From assembly GCA_905192805.1 (NCBI GenBank), contig CAJJMF010000072.1, forward strand, positions 1 through 11,269: DNA of 11,269 nt, given 5' to 3'. This DNA is from an uncultured Sutterella sp. GTDB taxonomy: Bacteria > Pseudomonadota > Gammaproteobacteria > Burkholderiales > Burkholderiaceae_F. A program made the translations under genes and the position numbers. Of this stretch, positions 1 to 6,834 are shown piece after piece; position 1 is the stretch's first letter; the number at the start of each line of letters is the position of its first letter. Below the pieces are notes generated by a model. The model was not told the origin of the DNA and ran no database searches. It saw nothing but the letters and a program-made list of their open reading frames with translations.

Positions 1-577
1 CTCGGAGGTCTTCTTGACTCAAGGGATGCTGTATTTTTGCCAAAGGGTGTGCGGGGGAGATGGCAAAGACCCATGTGGCAATGCCCATTTCTTCCGAAAC
101 AATGTCATCGAATAATCCCAGCTGGTTGGGGGCGCCAACGGCAATATCAGCCCGTTTATCCATCAGTGCATCCCAAACCCCATCGTGGACATCGGTCGTT
201 AAGGCTATCTGGGTTTGAGGAAAGTGACGCAGACTCTCACGAATCAGTCCGAAGAGCGCTTGGGGATTGATGATGTTGTTGAGCGTAATGCGAATCAGAG
301 GTTCAACCCCCGAGGCAAGCCGTTGGGTGGAGTGTTGTAGATCGTGGAGTTGGCTAAGAATCGAAAGGGAATTCTTTACAAAATAGTAGCCCGCTTCGGT
401 GAGCTCAAGCGCTTTTCCACGACGGTGAAAGAGTTTCACCCCGAGGTCCGATTCGGCTTTGTTAAGGGTGTAGCTGAGTGCAGTGGGGACTCGATTTAGT
501 CGCTCGGCAGCGCTGGTGAACGTTTTACATTCGGCAAGCGTCACAATAACGAGAAGCGTTTGGGTGTTCAAAAACAT
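1..577 (-). CDS. LysR-family transcriptional regulator, partial (C-terminus outside window)
   Basis: The frame is open from an ATG at 577 down to the window edge, giving 192 residues of a protein that is usually about 300. Residues 3-62 form the LysR winged helix-turn-helix, with the signature 'TSAAERLNRVPTALSYTLNK' at 21-40 followed by 'LGVKLFHRRGKALELTEAG'. From about residue 90 the periplasmic-binding-like effector domain begins ('LIRITLNNIINPQALFGLI', 'KRADIAVGAP'). The 'NRVPTALSYT' helix resembles the YhaJ/AllS branch of the family, from memory. A good ribosome site, GGGAGGA, lies 7 bases before the ATG. LysR regulators often control a divergent neighbour, but the DNA upstream holds only tRNA genes on the same strand, so no target is visible. 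The family call is firm; ligand and regulon are unknown. The missing 3' end is due only to the window boundary. Confidence 0.9.
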   Translation of the reverse strand, partial: MFLNTQTLLVIVTLAECKTFTSAAERLNRVPTALSYTLNKAESDLGVKLFHRRGKALELTEAGYYFVKNSLSILSQLHDLQHSTQRLASGVEPLIRITLNNIINPQALFGLIRESLRHFPQTQIALTTDVHDGVWDALMDKRADIAVGAPNQLGLFDDIVSEEMGIATWVFAISPAHPLAKIQHPLSQEDLR

Positions 578-621
578 GGGTGAGTCCTCCCTGCTGCTCA
601 AACGATGGTCACAAGTAGTCA

Positions 622-650
622 ACAGTAAACAGATTTAATGGAGAAATCAA
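622..650 (-). promoter_or_regulatory. Candidate sigma-70 promoter for the LysR gene
   Basis: Read on the minus strand, TTGATT is followed by 17 bases and then TACTGT, about 45 bases before the LysR start codon. The -35 box is good, but the -10 box matches consensus at only three of six positions. The call rests on spacing and position alone. Confidence 0.35.
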
Positions 651-830
651 CTGCGACGTGTCGCGCTAATGTGTTCCAACAGGATGGTGGGCACGAATAA
701 GGCATTCGTTTTGTTCGTAGGGAGCGCAGAGACATCGAACATGGGCAACGGCAAATGTGTAGGATAGTTTTGATTATTGCCGTGGTGTGAGCGTCAGGAT
801 TTTTTAAAGTGCTCACGTGATGGGACAATC

Positions 831-905
831 TGGTGCGCGATACTGGGTTCGAACCAGTGACCCCTGCCGTGTGAAGGCAGTGCTCTACCGCTGAGCTAAC
901 CGCGC
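831..905 (-). tRNA. tRNA-Val (anticodon CAC), copy 1
   Basis: The reverse strand folds into a full 75-nt cloverleaf with encoded CCA. The acceptor stem is GCGCGGT with ATCGCGC, the D arm is GCTC/GAGC, the anticodon stem is CTGCC/GGCAG around the loop TTCACAC (anticodon CAC), and the T arm is ACTGG/CCAGT around TTCGAAC. It decodes the valine codon GUG. It differs from the other copy by a single D-loop base (G at 890 here, A at 1080 there, on the plus strand). A GC-rich hairpin (922-936, stem GCGCAG/CTGCGC) lies just upstream in the leader. Because a terminator separates the two copies, this one would need its own promoter or read-through; I see no strong promoter in 906-980. Confidence 0.97.
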
Positions 906-980
906 AATAACGATCCGATAGGCGCAGAAGCTGCGCGTGATGGTCGTTGAGGAATCGACGAGTGTACGATCACCCTCAAG

Positions 981-1013
981 AAAAAAGGTAGCTTCATCGA
1001 AAAGCTACCTTTT
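981..1013 (-). terminator. Intrinsic terminator between the two tRNA-Val genes
   Basis: The two arms 983-994 and 1002-1013 form a perfect 12-bp stem (AAAAGGTAGCTT with its complement) around a 7-base loop. Read on the minus strand the stem runs straight into six T's. It starts only 8 bases after the 3' end of the upstream tRNA copy, so it should end that transcript before the second copy is reached. Confidence 0.85.
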
Positions 1014-1020
1014 GGAATTC

Positions 1021-1095
1021 TGGTGCGCGATACTGGGTTCGAACCAGTGACCCCTGCCGTGTGAAGGCAGTGCTCTACCACTGAGCTAACCGCGC
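1021..1095 (-). tRNA. tRNA-Val (anticodon CAC), copy 2
   Basis: This 75-nt cloverleaf has encoded CCA, the anticodon loop TTCACAC (anticodon CAC) and the same stems as the copy at 831-905. The only difference is one D-loop base (AGTGGTA here, AGCGGTA there). It is served by a strong promoter at 1109-1136 and followed directly by an intrinsic terminator at 981-1013, so it looks like an independent single-tRNA transcription unit. It lies about 75 bases after the rnhA stop codon on the same strand. Confidence 0.97.
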
Positions 1096-1108
1096 TTAGA
1101 GATTGATA

Positions 1109-1136
1109 ATTCTACAGGGATTTCACCAAAAAGCAA
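1109..1136 (-). promoter_or_regulatory. Sigma-70 promoter of tRNA-Val copy 2
   Basis: On the minus strand TTGCTT is followed by 16 bases and then TAGAAT (five of six consensus bases), preceded by TG. The -10 box ends 13 bases before the tRNA 5' end, so transcription would begin roughly 6-8 bases upstream of the mature RNA. Confidence 0.7.
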
Positions 1137-1170
1137 ATAGCGGGGTCGTGAATCCCGTAAATGCGGTAGT

Positions 1171-1650
1171 TTAGCGGTAAGGGTTCATCCCTGGTGGCGG
1201 TGTCCAGCCATTGTCCACACAGCCCATATTGGCCAATTTATCAGCCATTTCGTTCCCGGGGTCTCCCGCGTGACCGCGAACCCAACGCCAGTCAATGCTG
1301 TGTTGCGACTGCAACGTATCTAAGGTTTTCCAGAGATCGGCATTTTTCACGGGGCTTTTATCGGCAGTGACCCAACCTTTCGCTTTCCAGCCTTTGATCC
1401 AGCGGGTAATGCCGTCGCGCACGTAACTGCTATCGACATGAATAATGATCTGCACGGGCCGTTTTACGGCACGGAGGGCTTCAATCACCGCCGTGAGTTC
1501 CATCCGATTATTGGTGGTGTCTTGGGTGCCTCCATGGAGGGTTTTCGTATGGCGACCGTATACCATGTACACGCCCCAGCCTCCAATGCCAGGGTTCCCT
1601 TTGCAGGCGCCGTCGGTCCAAATTTCCAAGGGAGGCTCAAGTGGATTCAT
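1171..1650 (-). CDS. rnhA: Ribonuclease HI
   Basis: This 159-residue cytoplasmic endonuclease cuts the RNA strand of RNA:DNA hybrids, which removes R-loops and primer remnants. The whole catalytic set is present: Asp13 in 'TDGACKGNPG', Glu51 in 'NNRMELTAV', Asp73 in 'HVDSSYV', His127 in 'VRGHAGDPGNE' and Asp137 in 'MADKLA'. Each is offset by exactly +3 from the E. coli residues (10, 48, 70, 124, 134). The basic protrusion 'RWIKGWKAKGW' at about 83-93 is also there. Length is normal for bacterial type I enzymes. The gene follows the YafS-like methyltransferase on the same strand after a 43-base gap, so the two are probably co-transcribed. The ribosome site is weak (ACGAG). In enterobacteria dnaQ is the divergent neighbour of rnhA; here the next genes are tRNA-Val copies. 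Confidence 0.97.
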   Translation of the reverse strand: MNPLEPPLEIWTDGACKGNPGIGGWGVYMVYGRHTKTLHGGTQDTTNNRMELTAVIEALRAVKRPVQIIIHVDSSYVRDGITRWIKGWKAKGWVTADKSPVKNADLWKTLDTLQSQHSIDWRWVRGHAGDPGNEMADKLANMGCVDNGWTPPPGMNPYR

Positions 1651-1693
1651 CGCAAATTCTCGTCTGAGTATGTTAAAAAACCGTCATTGTGGG

Positions 1694-2461
1694 TCATTGT
1701 ACTGGGGTTTTACGACTGGGTGCGCCACAACGCGCTGCGCCAGGGATCAAGGGGGGTGTCTTTTTAATCGTATCAATGCGACCGACGAGTTTGATATTTG
1801 CGACGCGTTTGACGGCCGACAGGATGACAAGATTGGCGCATTGTGGTGCCCAACGGTCTCCGGCTTTGTTGAGCCATGCCCAATGCTCAAAACTCGCACG
1901 AGAGGTGCAGGCGGGGGTATAAAGCCCGAAATAACCTCGATCAATTTGCAAACCTAATAGTCCGAACCAATCCTTGATGCGCGGTAAGGCAATGGGATGC
2001 ACCGTACTCGGAAGATAGGGTTTCGCGCCCAAACTGATCCGTTTTTGTCGTAGCCACCAGAGGCTCAAGGGGTTAAAGAGCGCTAAGACGAGACGCCCTT
2101 CGGGACATAAAACGCGCACCGCCTCACGTAAGACGTGTTGCGGTTCGCTCGCCACATCGAGGGTATGTGGGAGTGTGACCAAGTCAAAGGTCTCGTTATC
2201 AAAGGGTAATTCGGTGGGATGAGCCACGACGGCACGTCGCGCTTCCCCTATGTTGGCTCCATTACTTTCATCACACACCGTAATCCAATGCCGCGCAATT
2301 CGATTCACGATGAGGGTATCGAAGTCGGGAAGACCGACTTGCAGGGCATCATAACCAAACACATCCGCGGTTTCGCTCTTAAAGCGCTCGGACTCCCATT
2401 GAGTCAATTGAAGCCCGGGGGCTGTAGCAAGAAAGCGCGAAAAGGTGAGTGTAGTGGACAT
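1694..2461 (-). CDS. yafS: YafS-like class I SAM-dependent methyltransferase family protein
   Basis: This protein has 255 residues from the ATG at 2461. The frame stays open further upstream, but 'MSTTLTFSRF' is the family-like start. It resembles E. coli YafS, encoded next to rnhA. Matching features are 'VFGYDALQVGLPDFDTLIVN' at about 34-53, 'HPTELPFDNETFDLVTLPHT' at 81-100, 'VLREAVRVLCPEGRLVLALF' at 110-129 ending in 'NPLSLW', and a basic C-terminal tail 'PGAARCGAPSRKTPVQ' like the YafS tail. The late methyltransferase strands are clear, but the glycine-rich SAM loop (motif I, GxGxG) is replaced by 'LQVGLPDFD', as in YafS. The substrate is unknown to me. It is divergent from mltD. The usual neighbour gloB is absent. 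The ribosome site is poor (AGG, 12 bases before ATG). Confidence 0.82.
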   Translation of the reverse strand: MSTTLTFSRFLATAPGLQLTQWESERFKSETADVFGYDALQVGLPDFDTLIVNRIARHWITVCDESNGANIGEARRAVVAHPTELPFDNETFDLVTLPHTLDVASEPQHVLREAVRVLCPEGRLVLALFNPLSLWWLRQKRISLGAKPYLPSTVHPIALPRIKDWFGLLGLQIDRGYFGLYTPACTSRASFEHWAWLNKAGDRWAPQCANLVILSAVKRVANIKLVGRIDTIKKTPPLIPGAARCGAPSRKTPVQ

Positions 2462-2637
2462 TTCGGATGACAACCTGCAATGCAATACGGAAAAAGCCTT
2501 GAATTCGTGACAAAAGTTCGTGAGTTTTACACTTTGTGCACATGAGTCAGGCAACTACAGCATACAATATTAGGTTAAAGTGCCTACATTTGGCATCAAT
2601 AGTCTATGGTAACAAAACCTTTGAGTCCCCCGAGAGC

Positions 2638-4806
2638 ATGAAAACGATCTGCGCCCTTCCTCTCCTCGCCGCCAGTTTGATGGTGGGTACACTGGCAACT
2701 TCGAATTTGGCACGTGCGGAGGCCGTTGACGATTCGACGTTCGCCAATGCAATGACGACGAACTCCACGAGCACCAACAAAAATACCTCGACCAGTGAAG
2801 GGGATGCAGGGGATCCTGGCGTGTACCAAGACGTCTGGGAACGCATTCGTCGTGGCTACAAAATGCCCACGTGTGAATCGCCCTTGGTGGATAAATGGGT
2901 CAAATATTATGCGCAGGATCATGCGGATTATTTAAACCGCATGTTTAATCGTTCAGGACAGTACCTCTATCAAGTCATTGAAGACGTCGAAGCACGTGGA
3001 ATGCCGACGGAGTTGGCACTTTTGCCCTTTGTCGAAAGTGCCTTCCAGCCTGAAGCGCTCTCCAAAGCCAAAGCTTCGGGTTTATGGCAATTTATGCCAG
3101 CGACGGGGAAAACCTACGATTTAGCCCAAAATCGCTGGCGTGATGAACGTCAAGATATTCTCGAAAGTACCCGCGCCGCGCTCGATTACTTTCAGTATCT
3201 CTATGGCATGTTTAACGATTGGCACTTAGCCCTAGCAGCCTACAACTGGGGCGAAGGCAGTGTCTCGCGAGCGATTAAACGCCAAGAGTCTCGGGGTGGT
3301 CAAACCGACTACTTAAGTCTCAAAATGCCTAACGAGACGGCCAACTATGTTCCAAAACTCGAGGCGATTAAGCGCATTGTGTCCAATCCGGATGCCTTTG
3401 GGGTCACGCTTCCCGATGTGGGTAATGAGCCCTATTTTGTGACGATCAGCAAACCCCGCGATATTGATACGGGGATTGCGGCGGAGTTGGCTGGGATGAA
3501 GGTGAATGAGTTCCGAGCCCTCAACCCGAGCTTCAAGCTGCCTGTCATCGTTGCTGCGCATGACAACATGATGCATTTGCCCGCCGATAAGGTGGATTCC
3601 TTTATTGATAATTTGGCCAGCTGGATGGATAGCGGTCAACGCCTGTCGCGTTGGACCACTTATGTGATGGCCGATGGCGATACCTTAGCGAGTGTTGCGC
3701 AACGTACCGGGATGACCGAAGCCGAACTGCGTGAGGTAAACGGAATTCCCGCGGGTCGCAATGTCATGACCAATTCCACGCTCCTGGTGCGTGCAGGCGA
3801 GGATGAACAAGAAGATATTACGATTGCTGCGGCCGATGCCCGATTGCAGTTGTCGCCCGAAACGACGTGGCGTCGTGTGACTTATCGTGTGCGTAGTGGC
3901 GATACGATCGAAGCGATTGCTGCCCGCTGGCACATTACAACCAAGTCGATCGTTCGTACGAATCGATTACGTTCTGCTCGCCTAAAGCGCGGGCAACGCT
4001 TAATTTTGACCGTTCCGTCTGTCGAACGTACGCCGATTGAGGCCGCACCAGCACGGGTCGCTCAGGCGCAAGAGCCCGAAACACAGGATTCAGTGCGTCT
4101 GCATTCGGTCGGCTCGAGAGAAACGCTCAACTCCATTGCCAAACAATACGGTATCAGCGTCGCGGATTTACGTAAAGCCAACCCCAAAGTGTCGAGCCGT
4201 TTGCGTCGTGGCCAACGTCTGCGTATTCCGACCTCAGGAGCGCCCGTTTCGTTACCGAAGTTCTATGTGGTTAAGCGGGGTGATACGTTAATGGAAGTGT
4301 CCCGTCAGACGGGGGTCTCGGTGACGCAATTGCAACGTGCTAACCGCTTAAGTAGTGTGCATTTGCGCGTTGGTCAAAAGCTGGAAATTCCTTCGGGACA
4401 AGAAAGTCGTGTGCAAGCGCCTAAACCCGCGTCTGGCCCCTCGGACAGTAACGAAGAAAGTGGCCCCACGCACCGGGTTTCCCGTGGAGAAAGTTTATAT
4501 AGTATTGCCAAACGCTATGGCGTAAGCGTGAGTGCCATTCAGGCCTTAAATAATTTAAAGTCCAAACACGTACGGGTGGGGCAAACCTTAGAGATCCCGC
4601 CTGGAAGTGCCGTGAGTACATCGTCGTCGGGGCAGAGTCCTAGGGCGAACACACCAAGTAGTGACAGTAAAACCTATAAGGTGAAAAAGGGTGATAACCT
4701 AGCCTTGATTGCTCGTCAGGCCGGTACCTCTATAGCGGCTCTGAAAAAATTGAATCGACTCCGCTCGAATCGTGTTCGAGTGGGACAAACGCTTCGACTT
4801 CCTTGA
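2638..4806 (+). CDS. mltD: MltD-type membrane-bound/periplasmic lytic murein transglycosylase with six LysM repeats
   Basis: I take the ATG at 2638, giving 722 residues, because it begins a textbook signal peptide ('MKTICALPLLAASLMVGTLA', cleavage after 'ARA' near residue 27). The frame is open back to 2536. The SLT lytic transglycosylase domain spans about 111-226, with catalytic Glu133 in 'LPFVESAF', then 'SGLWQFMPATGKTYDL' and 'ALAAYNWGEG'. It would cleave the MurNAc-GlcNAc bond of peptidoglycan, forming 1,6-anhydroMurNAc ends. An MltD-type linker follows. Then come six LysM peptidoglycan-binding repeats at about 341-384, 415-459, 487-531, 542-585, 611-654 and 678-722, joined by Ser/Pro-rich spacers. 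E. coli MltD is about 450 residues with two LysM. There is no lipobox, so unlike E. coli MltD it should be soluble in the periplasm. The ribosome site is weak (GAGAG, very close to ATG). Confidence 0.93.
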   Translation: MKTICALPLLAASLMVGTLATSNLARAEAVDDSTFANAMTTNSTSTNKNTSTSEGDAGDPGVYQDVWERIRRGYKMPTCESPLVDKWVKYYAQDHADYLNRMFNRSGQYLYQVIEDVEARGMPTELALLPFVESAFQPEALSKAKASGLWQFMPATGKTYDLAQNRWRDERQDILESTRAALDYFQYLYGMFNDWHLALAAYNWGEGSVSRAIKRQESRGGQTDYLSLKMPNETANYVPKLEAIKRIVSNPDAFGVTLPDVGNEPYFVTISKPRDIDTGIAAELAGMKVNEFRALNPSFKLPVIVAAHDNMMHLPADKVDSFIDNLASWMDSGQRLSRWTTYVMADGDTLASVAQRTGMTEAELREVNGIPAGRNVMTNSTLLVRAGEDEQEDITIAAADARLQLSPETTWRRVTYRVRSGDTIEAIAARWHITTKSIVRTNRLRSARLKRGQRLILTVPSVERTPIEAAPARVAQAQEPETQDSVRLHSVGSRETLNSIAKQYGISVADLRKANPKVSSRLRRGQRLRIPTSGAPVSLPKFYVVKRGDTLMEVSRQTGVSVTQLQRANRLSSVHLRVGQKLEIPSGQESRVQAPKPASGPSDSNEESGPTHRVSRGESLYSIAKRYGVSVSAIQALNNLKSKHVRVGQTLEIPPGSAVSTSSSGQSPRANTPSSDSKTYKVKKGDNLALIARQAGTSIAALKKLNRLRSNRVRVGQTLRLP

Positions 4807-4830
4807 GATCAGTGCGAGCGTTAATCCTTG

Positions 4831-4842
4831 ACTCATATGAGT
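4831..4842. repeat. 12-bp perfect palindrome between mltD and fabI
   Basis: ACTCATATGAGT reads the same on both strands. It sits inside a larger imperfect inverted repeat that begins CTTG at about 4827 and ends CAAG at 4850. It lies 24 bases after the mltD stop. It could be a protein-binding site for a dimeric regulator or part of the terminator structure; the sequence does not decide. Confidence 0.4.
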
Positions 4843-4847
4843 GAGGC

Positions 4848-4869
4848 AAGTCATCCGCACGGATGACTT
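4848..4869 (+). terminator. Probable mltD terminator hairpin
   Basis: AAGTCATCC pairs perfectly with GGATGACTT around the 4-base loop GCAC. The stem is followed by TGCTCTGCT, so the T tract is poor. It is a stable 9-bp hairpin 40 bases after the mltD stop and before the fabI leader, and best read as a weak or factor-assisted terminator. Confidence 0.5.
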
Positions 4870-4986
4870 TGCTCTGCTAGTGGCAAGTCGTTCGTGTAAG
4901 CTCACTATTTTTGAACGCTTTGGTGTGGCCAAAAGGAGCGCAACAGGCACCTACTACACCAATAAAGCATTTTTAGGAAAATAAAC

Positions 4987-5775
4987 ATGGGATTTTTAGC
5001 TGGCAAGAAAATTTTGATCACGGGCGTGATTTCTAATCGTTCCATTGCGTATGGGATTGCTCAGGCTTGCCATCGTGAGGGCGCTACACTCGCCTTTACC
5101 TATGCCTCAGAAAATCATGCCGATCGTGTGCGTAACATTGCTCAAGAATTTGGGTGCGATTTGGTGTTACCCATGGACGTTAGCTCCGACGAACAGATTG
5201 CTCAAGCCGTGACCCTATTGTCCAGTCAGTGGGATGGCCTCGATGGGCTTGTCCACTCCATCGCGTTTGCTCCGCGTGAAGCGATCGCTGGGGACTTCTT
5301 GGAAGGGTTAAGTCGTGAAGCGTTTAAGACGGCGATGGATATCTCGGCGTATTCCTATCCTGCGCTCGCGAAAGCCTTCTTGCCCATGATGAAGGGTCGT
5401 AAGGCGAGCGTGCTCTCGCTCTCCTACATTGGCAGCGTACGCGTGATTCCGAACTACAACACGATGGGCATTGCTAAAGCTGCGCTTGAAGCCGGTACCC
5501 GCTATTTAGCGTCGAGTTTAGGCAAAGAAGGTATTCGTGCGAATGCCGTTTCGTCCGGCCCGATTCGTACCCTCGCAGCGGCCGGCATTAAGGACTTCTC
5601 CAAGCTCTTAAATGCCATGGAGCAAGCGACCCCCTTAGGACGTACTGTCACGATCGAGGAAGTGGGCAATACCGCTGCCTTCTTGCTTTCGGATCTTGCC
5701 AGTGGGATTACGGGGGATGTGGTTTATGTGGATGCAGGGTTCCATGCCATGGGCGCTGCTATGCTCAGCGAATAA
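4987..5775 (+). CDS. fabI: Enoyl-[acyl-carrier-protein] reductase FabI
   Basis: FabI (262 residues, normal length) reduces trans-2-enoyl-ACP in the last step of each fatty-acid elongation cycle, in the cytosol. It is a Rossmann-fold short-chain dehydrogenase. The variant nucleotide loop 'ITGVISNRSIAYGIAQA' is at 11-27. The active site is Tyr147, Tyr157 and Lys164 in 'SYIGSVRVIPNYNTMGIAK'. 'SSGPIRTLAAAGIKDF' at 189-204 is the substrate-loop region. Residue 93, glycine in E. coli and as I recall in Burkholderia, is alanine here ('HSIAFAP'); changes at this site are known to alter diazaborine and triclosan sensitivity in E. coli. The start is backed by AGGA 9 bases upstream. The gene has its own leader after the mltD hairpin and is followed by a terminator hairpin, so it may be monocistronic. 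I found no clear promoter in 4870-4980. Confidence 0.96.
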   Translation: MGFLAGKKILITGVISNRSIAYGIAQACHREGATLAFTYASENHADRVRNIAQEFGCDLVLPMDVSSDEQIAQAVTLLSSQWDGLDGLVHSIAFAPREAIAGDFLEGLSREAFKTAMDISAYSYPALAKAFLPMMKGRKASVLSLSYIGSVRVIPNYNTMGIAKAALEAGTRYLASSLGKEGIRANAVSSGPIRTLAAAGIKDFSKLLNAMEQATPLGRTVTIEEVGNTAAFLLSDLASGITGDVVYVDAGFHAMGAAMLSE

Positions 5776-5811
5776 CTCCCTTATCCTACCTTCCTATCTC
5801 TTCCCTACTAT

Positions 5812-5845
5812 GAGGAGAAAGCGTTACGATAATGACTTTCTCCTC
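5812..5845 (+). terminator. Hairpin terminator after fabI
   Basis: GAGGAGAAAG (5812-5821) pairs perfectly over 10 bp with CTTTCTCCTC (5836-5845) across a 14-base loop, and is followed by GTTTCCC. It lies 36 bases after the fabI stop and only 23 bases before nadK. That leaves no room for a nadK promoter downstream of it, so nadK must depend on read-through or on a promoter at or before the hairpin. A regulatory role on nadK is possible. Confidence 0.6.
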
Positions 5846-5868
5846 GTTTCCCAAAAGAGTCTAACCTC

Positions 5869-6774
5869 ATGCCGAAGTCTTTCCAAAACATTGCGGTTTT
5901 AGTCAAACCTACTGAGACGGATCCACGTCCGTTACAAGCCTGCTTAGCGGTGCTTGAGCGTTGTGGACGTACGGTATTTTTGTGTGAAAACAGTGTGCGT
6001 CTGCTGGGTTCTCCGAGTCACATTCGTGGCTACAGCCGTCAGGAGTTGGCGCGTCGCGTGGATATGGCTGTTGTTTTGGGAGGCGATGGTACGCTCTTAG
6101 GGGTTGGGCGCCATATGTTTGGCTATGATGTGCCGATTGTGGGTGTCAATGCTGGACGTCTGGGCTTTATTACCGATATTGTGCTCGATGAGATGGAAGA
6201 GGTATTGCCTCAAGTCTTAGAGGGGCAATATACGCTCGATGAGCGTCATCTTCTCGAAGCGGATATTGTCCGTGATGGAAAGGTCGTCTTTAGTGGTGTG
6301 GCGGTCAACGATATTGGGGTGACGCACGGTCGTGTTGGCGGCATGGTGGAGTTTGTTATCTACGTCAACGGCCAACAGATGTCGTCGCAGCTCGCGGATG
6401 GCATTATTTGTTCGAGTGCAACGGGTTCAACCGCCTATTCGCTGGCTGCAGGGGGTCCCATTATGCATCCCGCCTTAAACGGGTTGTGTTTAGTTCCCGT
6501 GGCTCCCCATACCCTCTCGAGTCGGCCCATTGTGTTGCCTTCGGATGTGACGATTGATATTGAAGTGATCAAGGTGCGCGATGCCGTGGCATACTACGAT
6601 ATGCAGGAGTTTTTTGACGTGCAAGCCGGAGACCGGTTATCGATTCGAAACAGTGCACACAAACTTGTCCTACTGCACCCAAAGACCTTTGACTATTATG
6701 AATTACTCCGTCAGAAGCTGAAGTGGAACTTCATGCCGATTGGGGAGTCTGAATCGGGACAAAAAGCCTGCTAA
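5869..6774 (+). CDS. nadK: NAD kinase
   Basis: NadK (301 residues, typical of proteobacteria) phosphorylates the 2'-hydroxyl of NAD to make NADP in the cytosol. The sequence shows the diagnostic motifs: 'VVLGGDGTLLGVGR' with GGDGT at 71-75, 'VGVNAGRLGFITDI' at 91-104, 'VNDIG' at 146-150 (Asn-Asp, as I recall from Burkholderia, versus Asn-Glu in many others), and the glycine-rich 'ATGSTAYSLAAGGPIMHP' at 184-201. The C-terminal part 'VLLHPKTFDYYELLRQKLKW' also matches the betaproteobacterial form. The ATG at 5869 has only a weak ribosome site (AAGAG, 9 bases upstream) but fits the family N-terminus. It precedes recN by 60 bases; nadK-recN adjacency is common in Beta- and Gammaproteobacteria, usually with hrcA nearby, whereas fabI sits upstream here. 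Confidence 0.96.
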   Translation: MPKSFQNIAVLVKPTETDPRPLQACLAVLERCGRTVFLCENSVRLLGSPSHIRGYSRQELARRVDMAVVLGGDGTLLGVGRHMFGYDVPIVGVNAGRLGFITDIVLDEMEEVLPQVLEGQYTLDERHLLEADIVRDGKVVFSGVAVNDIGVTHGRVGGMVEFVIYVNGQQMSSQLADGIICSSATGSTAYSLAAGGPIMHPALNGLCLVPVAPHTLSSRPIVLPSDVTIDIEVIKVRDAVAYYDMQEFFDVQAGDRLSIRNSAHKLVLLHPKTFDYYELLRQKLKWNFMPIGESESGQKAC

Positions 6775-6783
6775 ATACCTCGT

Positions 6784-6807
6784 GCCCGCGTTTTCAGCAT
6801 CGCGGGC
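6784..6807 (+). other. GC-rich hairpin in the nadK-recN gap
   Basis: GCCCGCG and CGCGGGC form a perfect 7-bp stem around TTTTCAGCAT, 9 bases after the nadK stop. It is followed by AACTTCTCT rather than a run of T. It could lower expression of recN relative to nadK or act as an mRNA-stabilising hairpin; it ends before the recN ribosome site. Confidence 0.45.
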
Positions 6808-6834
6808 AACTTCTCTCAAAAGGAGCTCACGACC

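Noticed and set aside
37..270. Plus-strand reading frame across the LysR gene
   Set aside because: It is the antisense shadow of a clear LysR-family coding region and resembles no protein family.
787..816. Inverted repeat GTGAGC...GCTCAC after the tRNA copy at 831-905
   Set aside because: The stem is only 6 bp with a long loop and no T tract on the minus strand, so it is not called a terminator.
619..828. 69-residue minus-strand frame between the LysR gene and the tRNA
   Set aside because: It has no ribosome site or recognisable motif, overlaps the proposed LysR promoter and reads like non-coding DNA.
1445..1957. Long plus-strand frame spanning rnhA and the methyltransferase
   Set aside because: It lies opposite two well-supported genes and has low-information composition; a shadow frame.
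2536..2637. Longer N-terminus for MltD starting at GTG 2536
   Set aside because: The ATG at 2638 begins a canonical signal peptide. A 34-residue extension before it would hide the signal and has no ribosome site.
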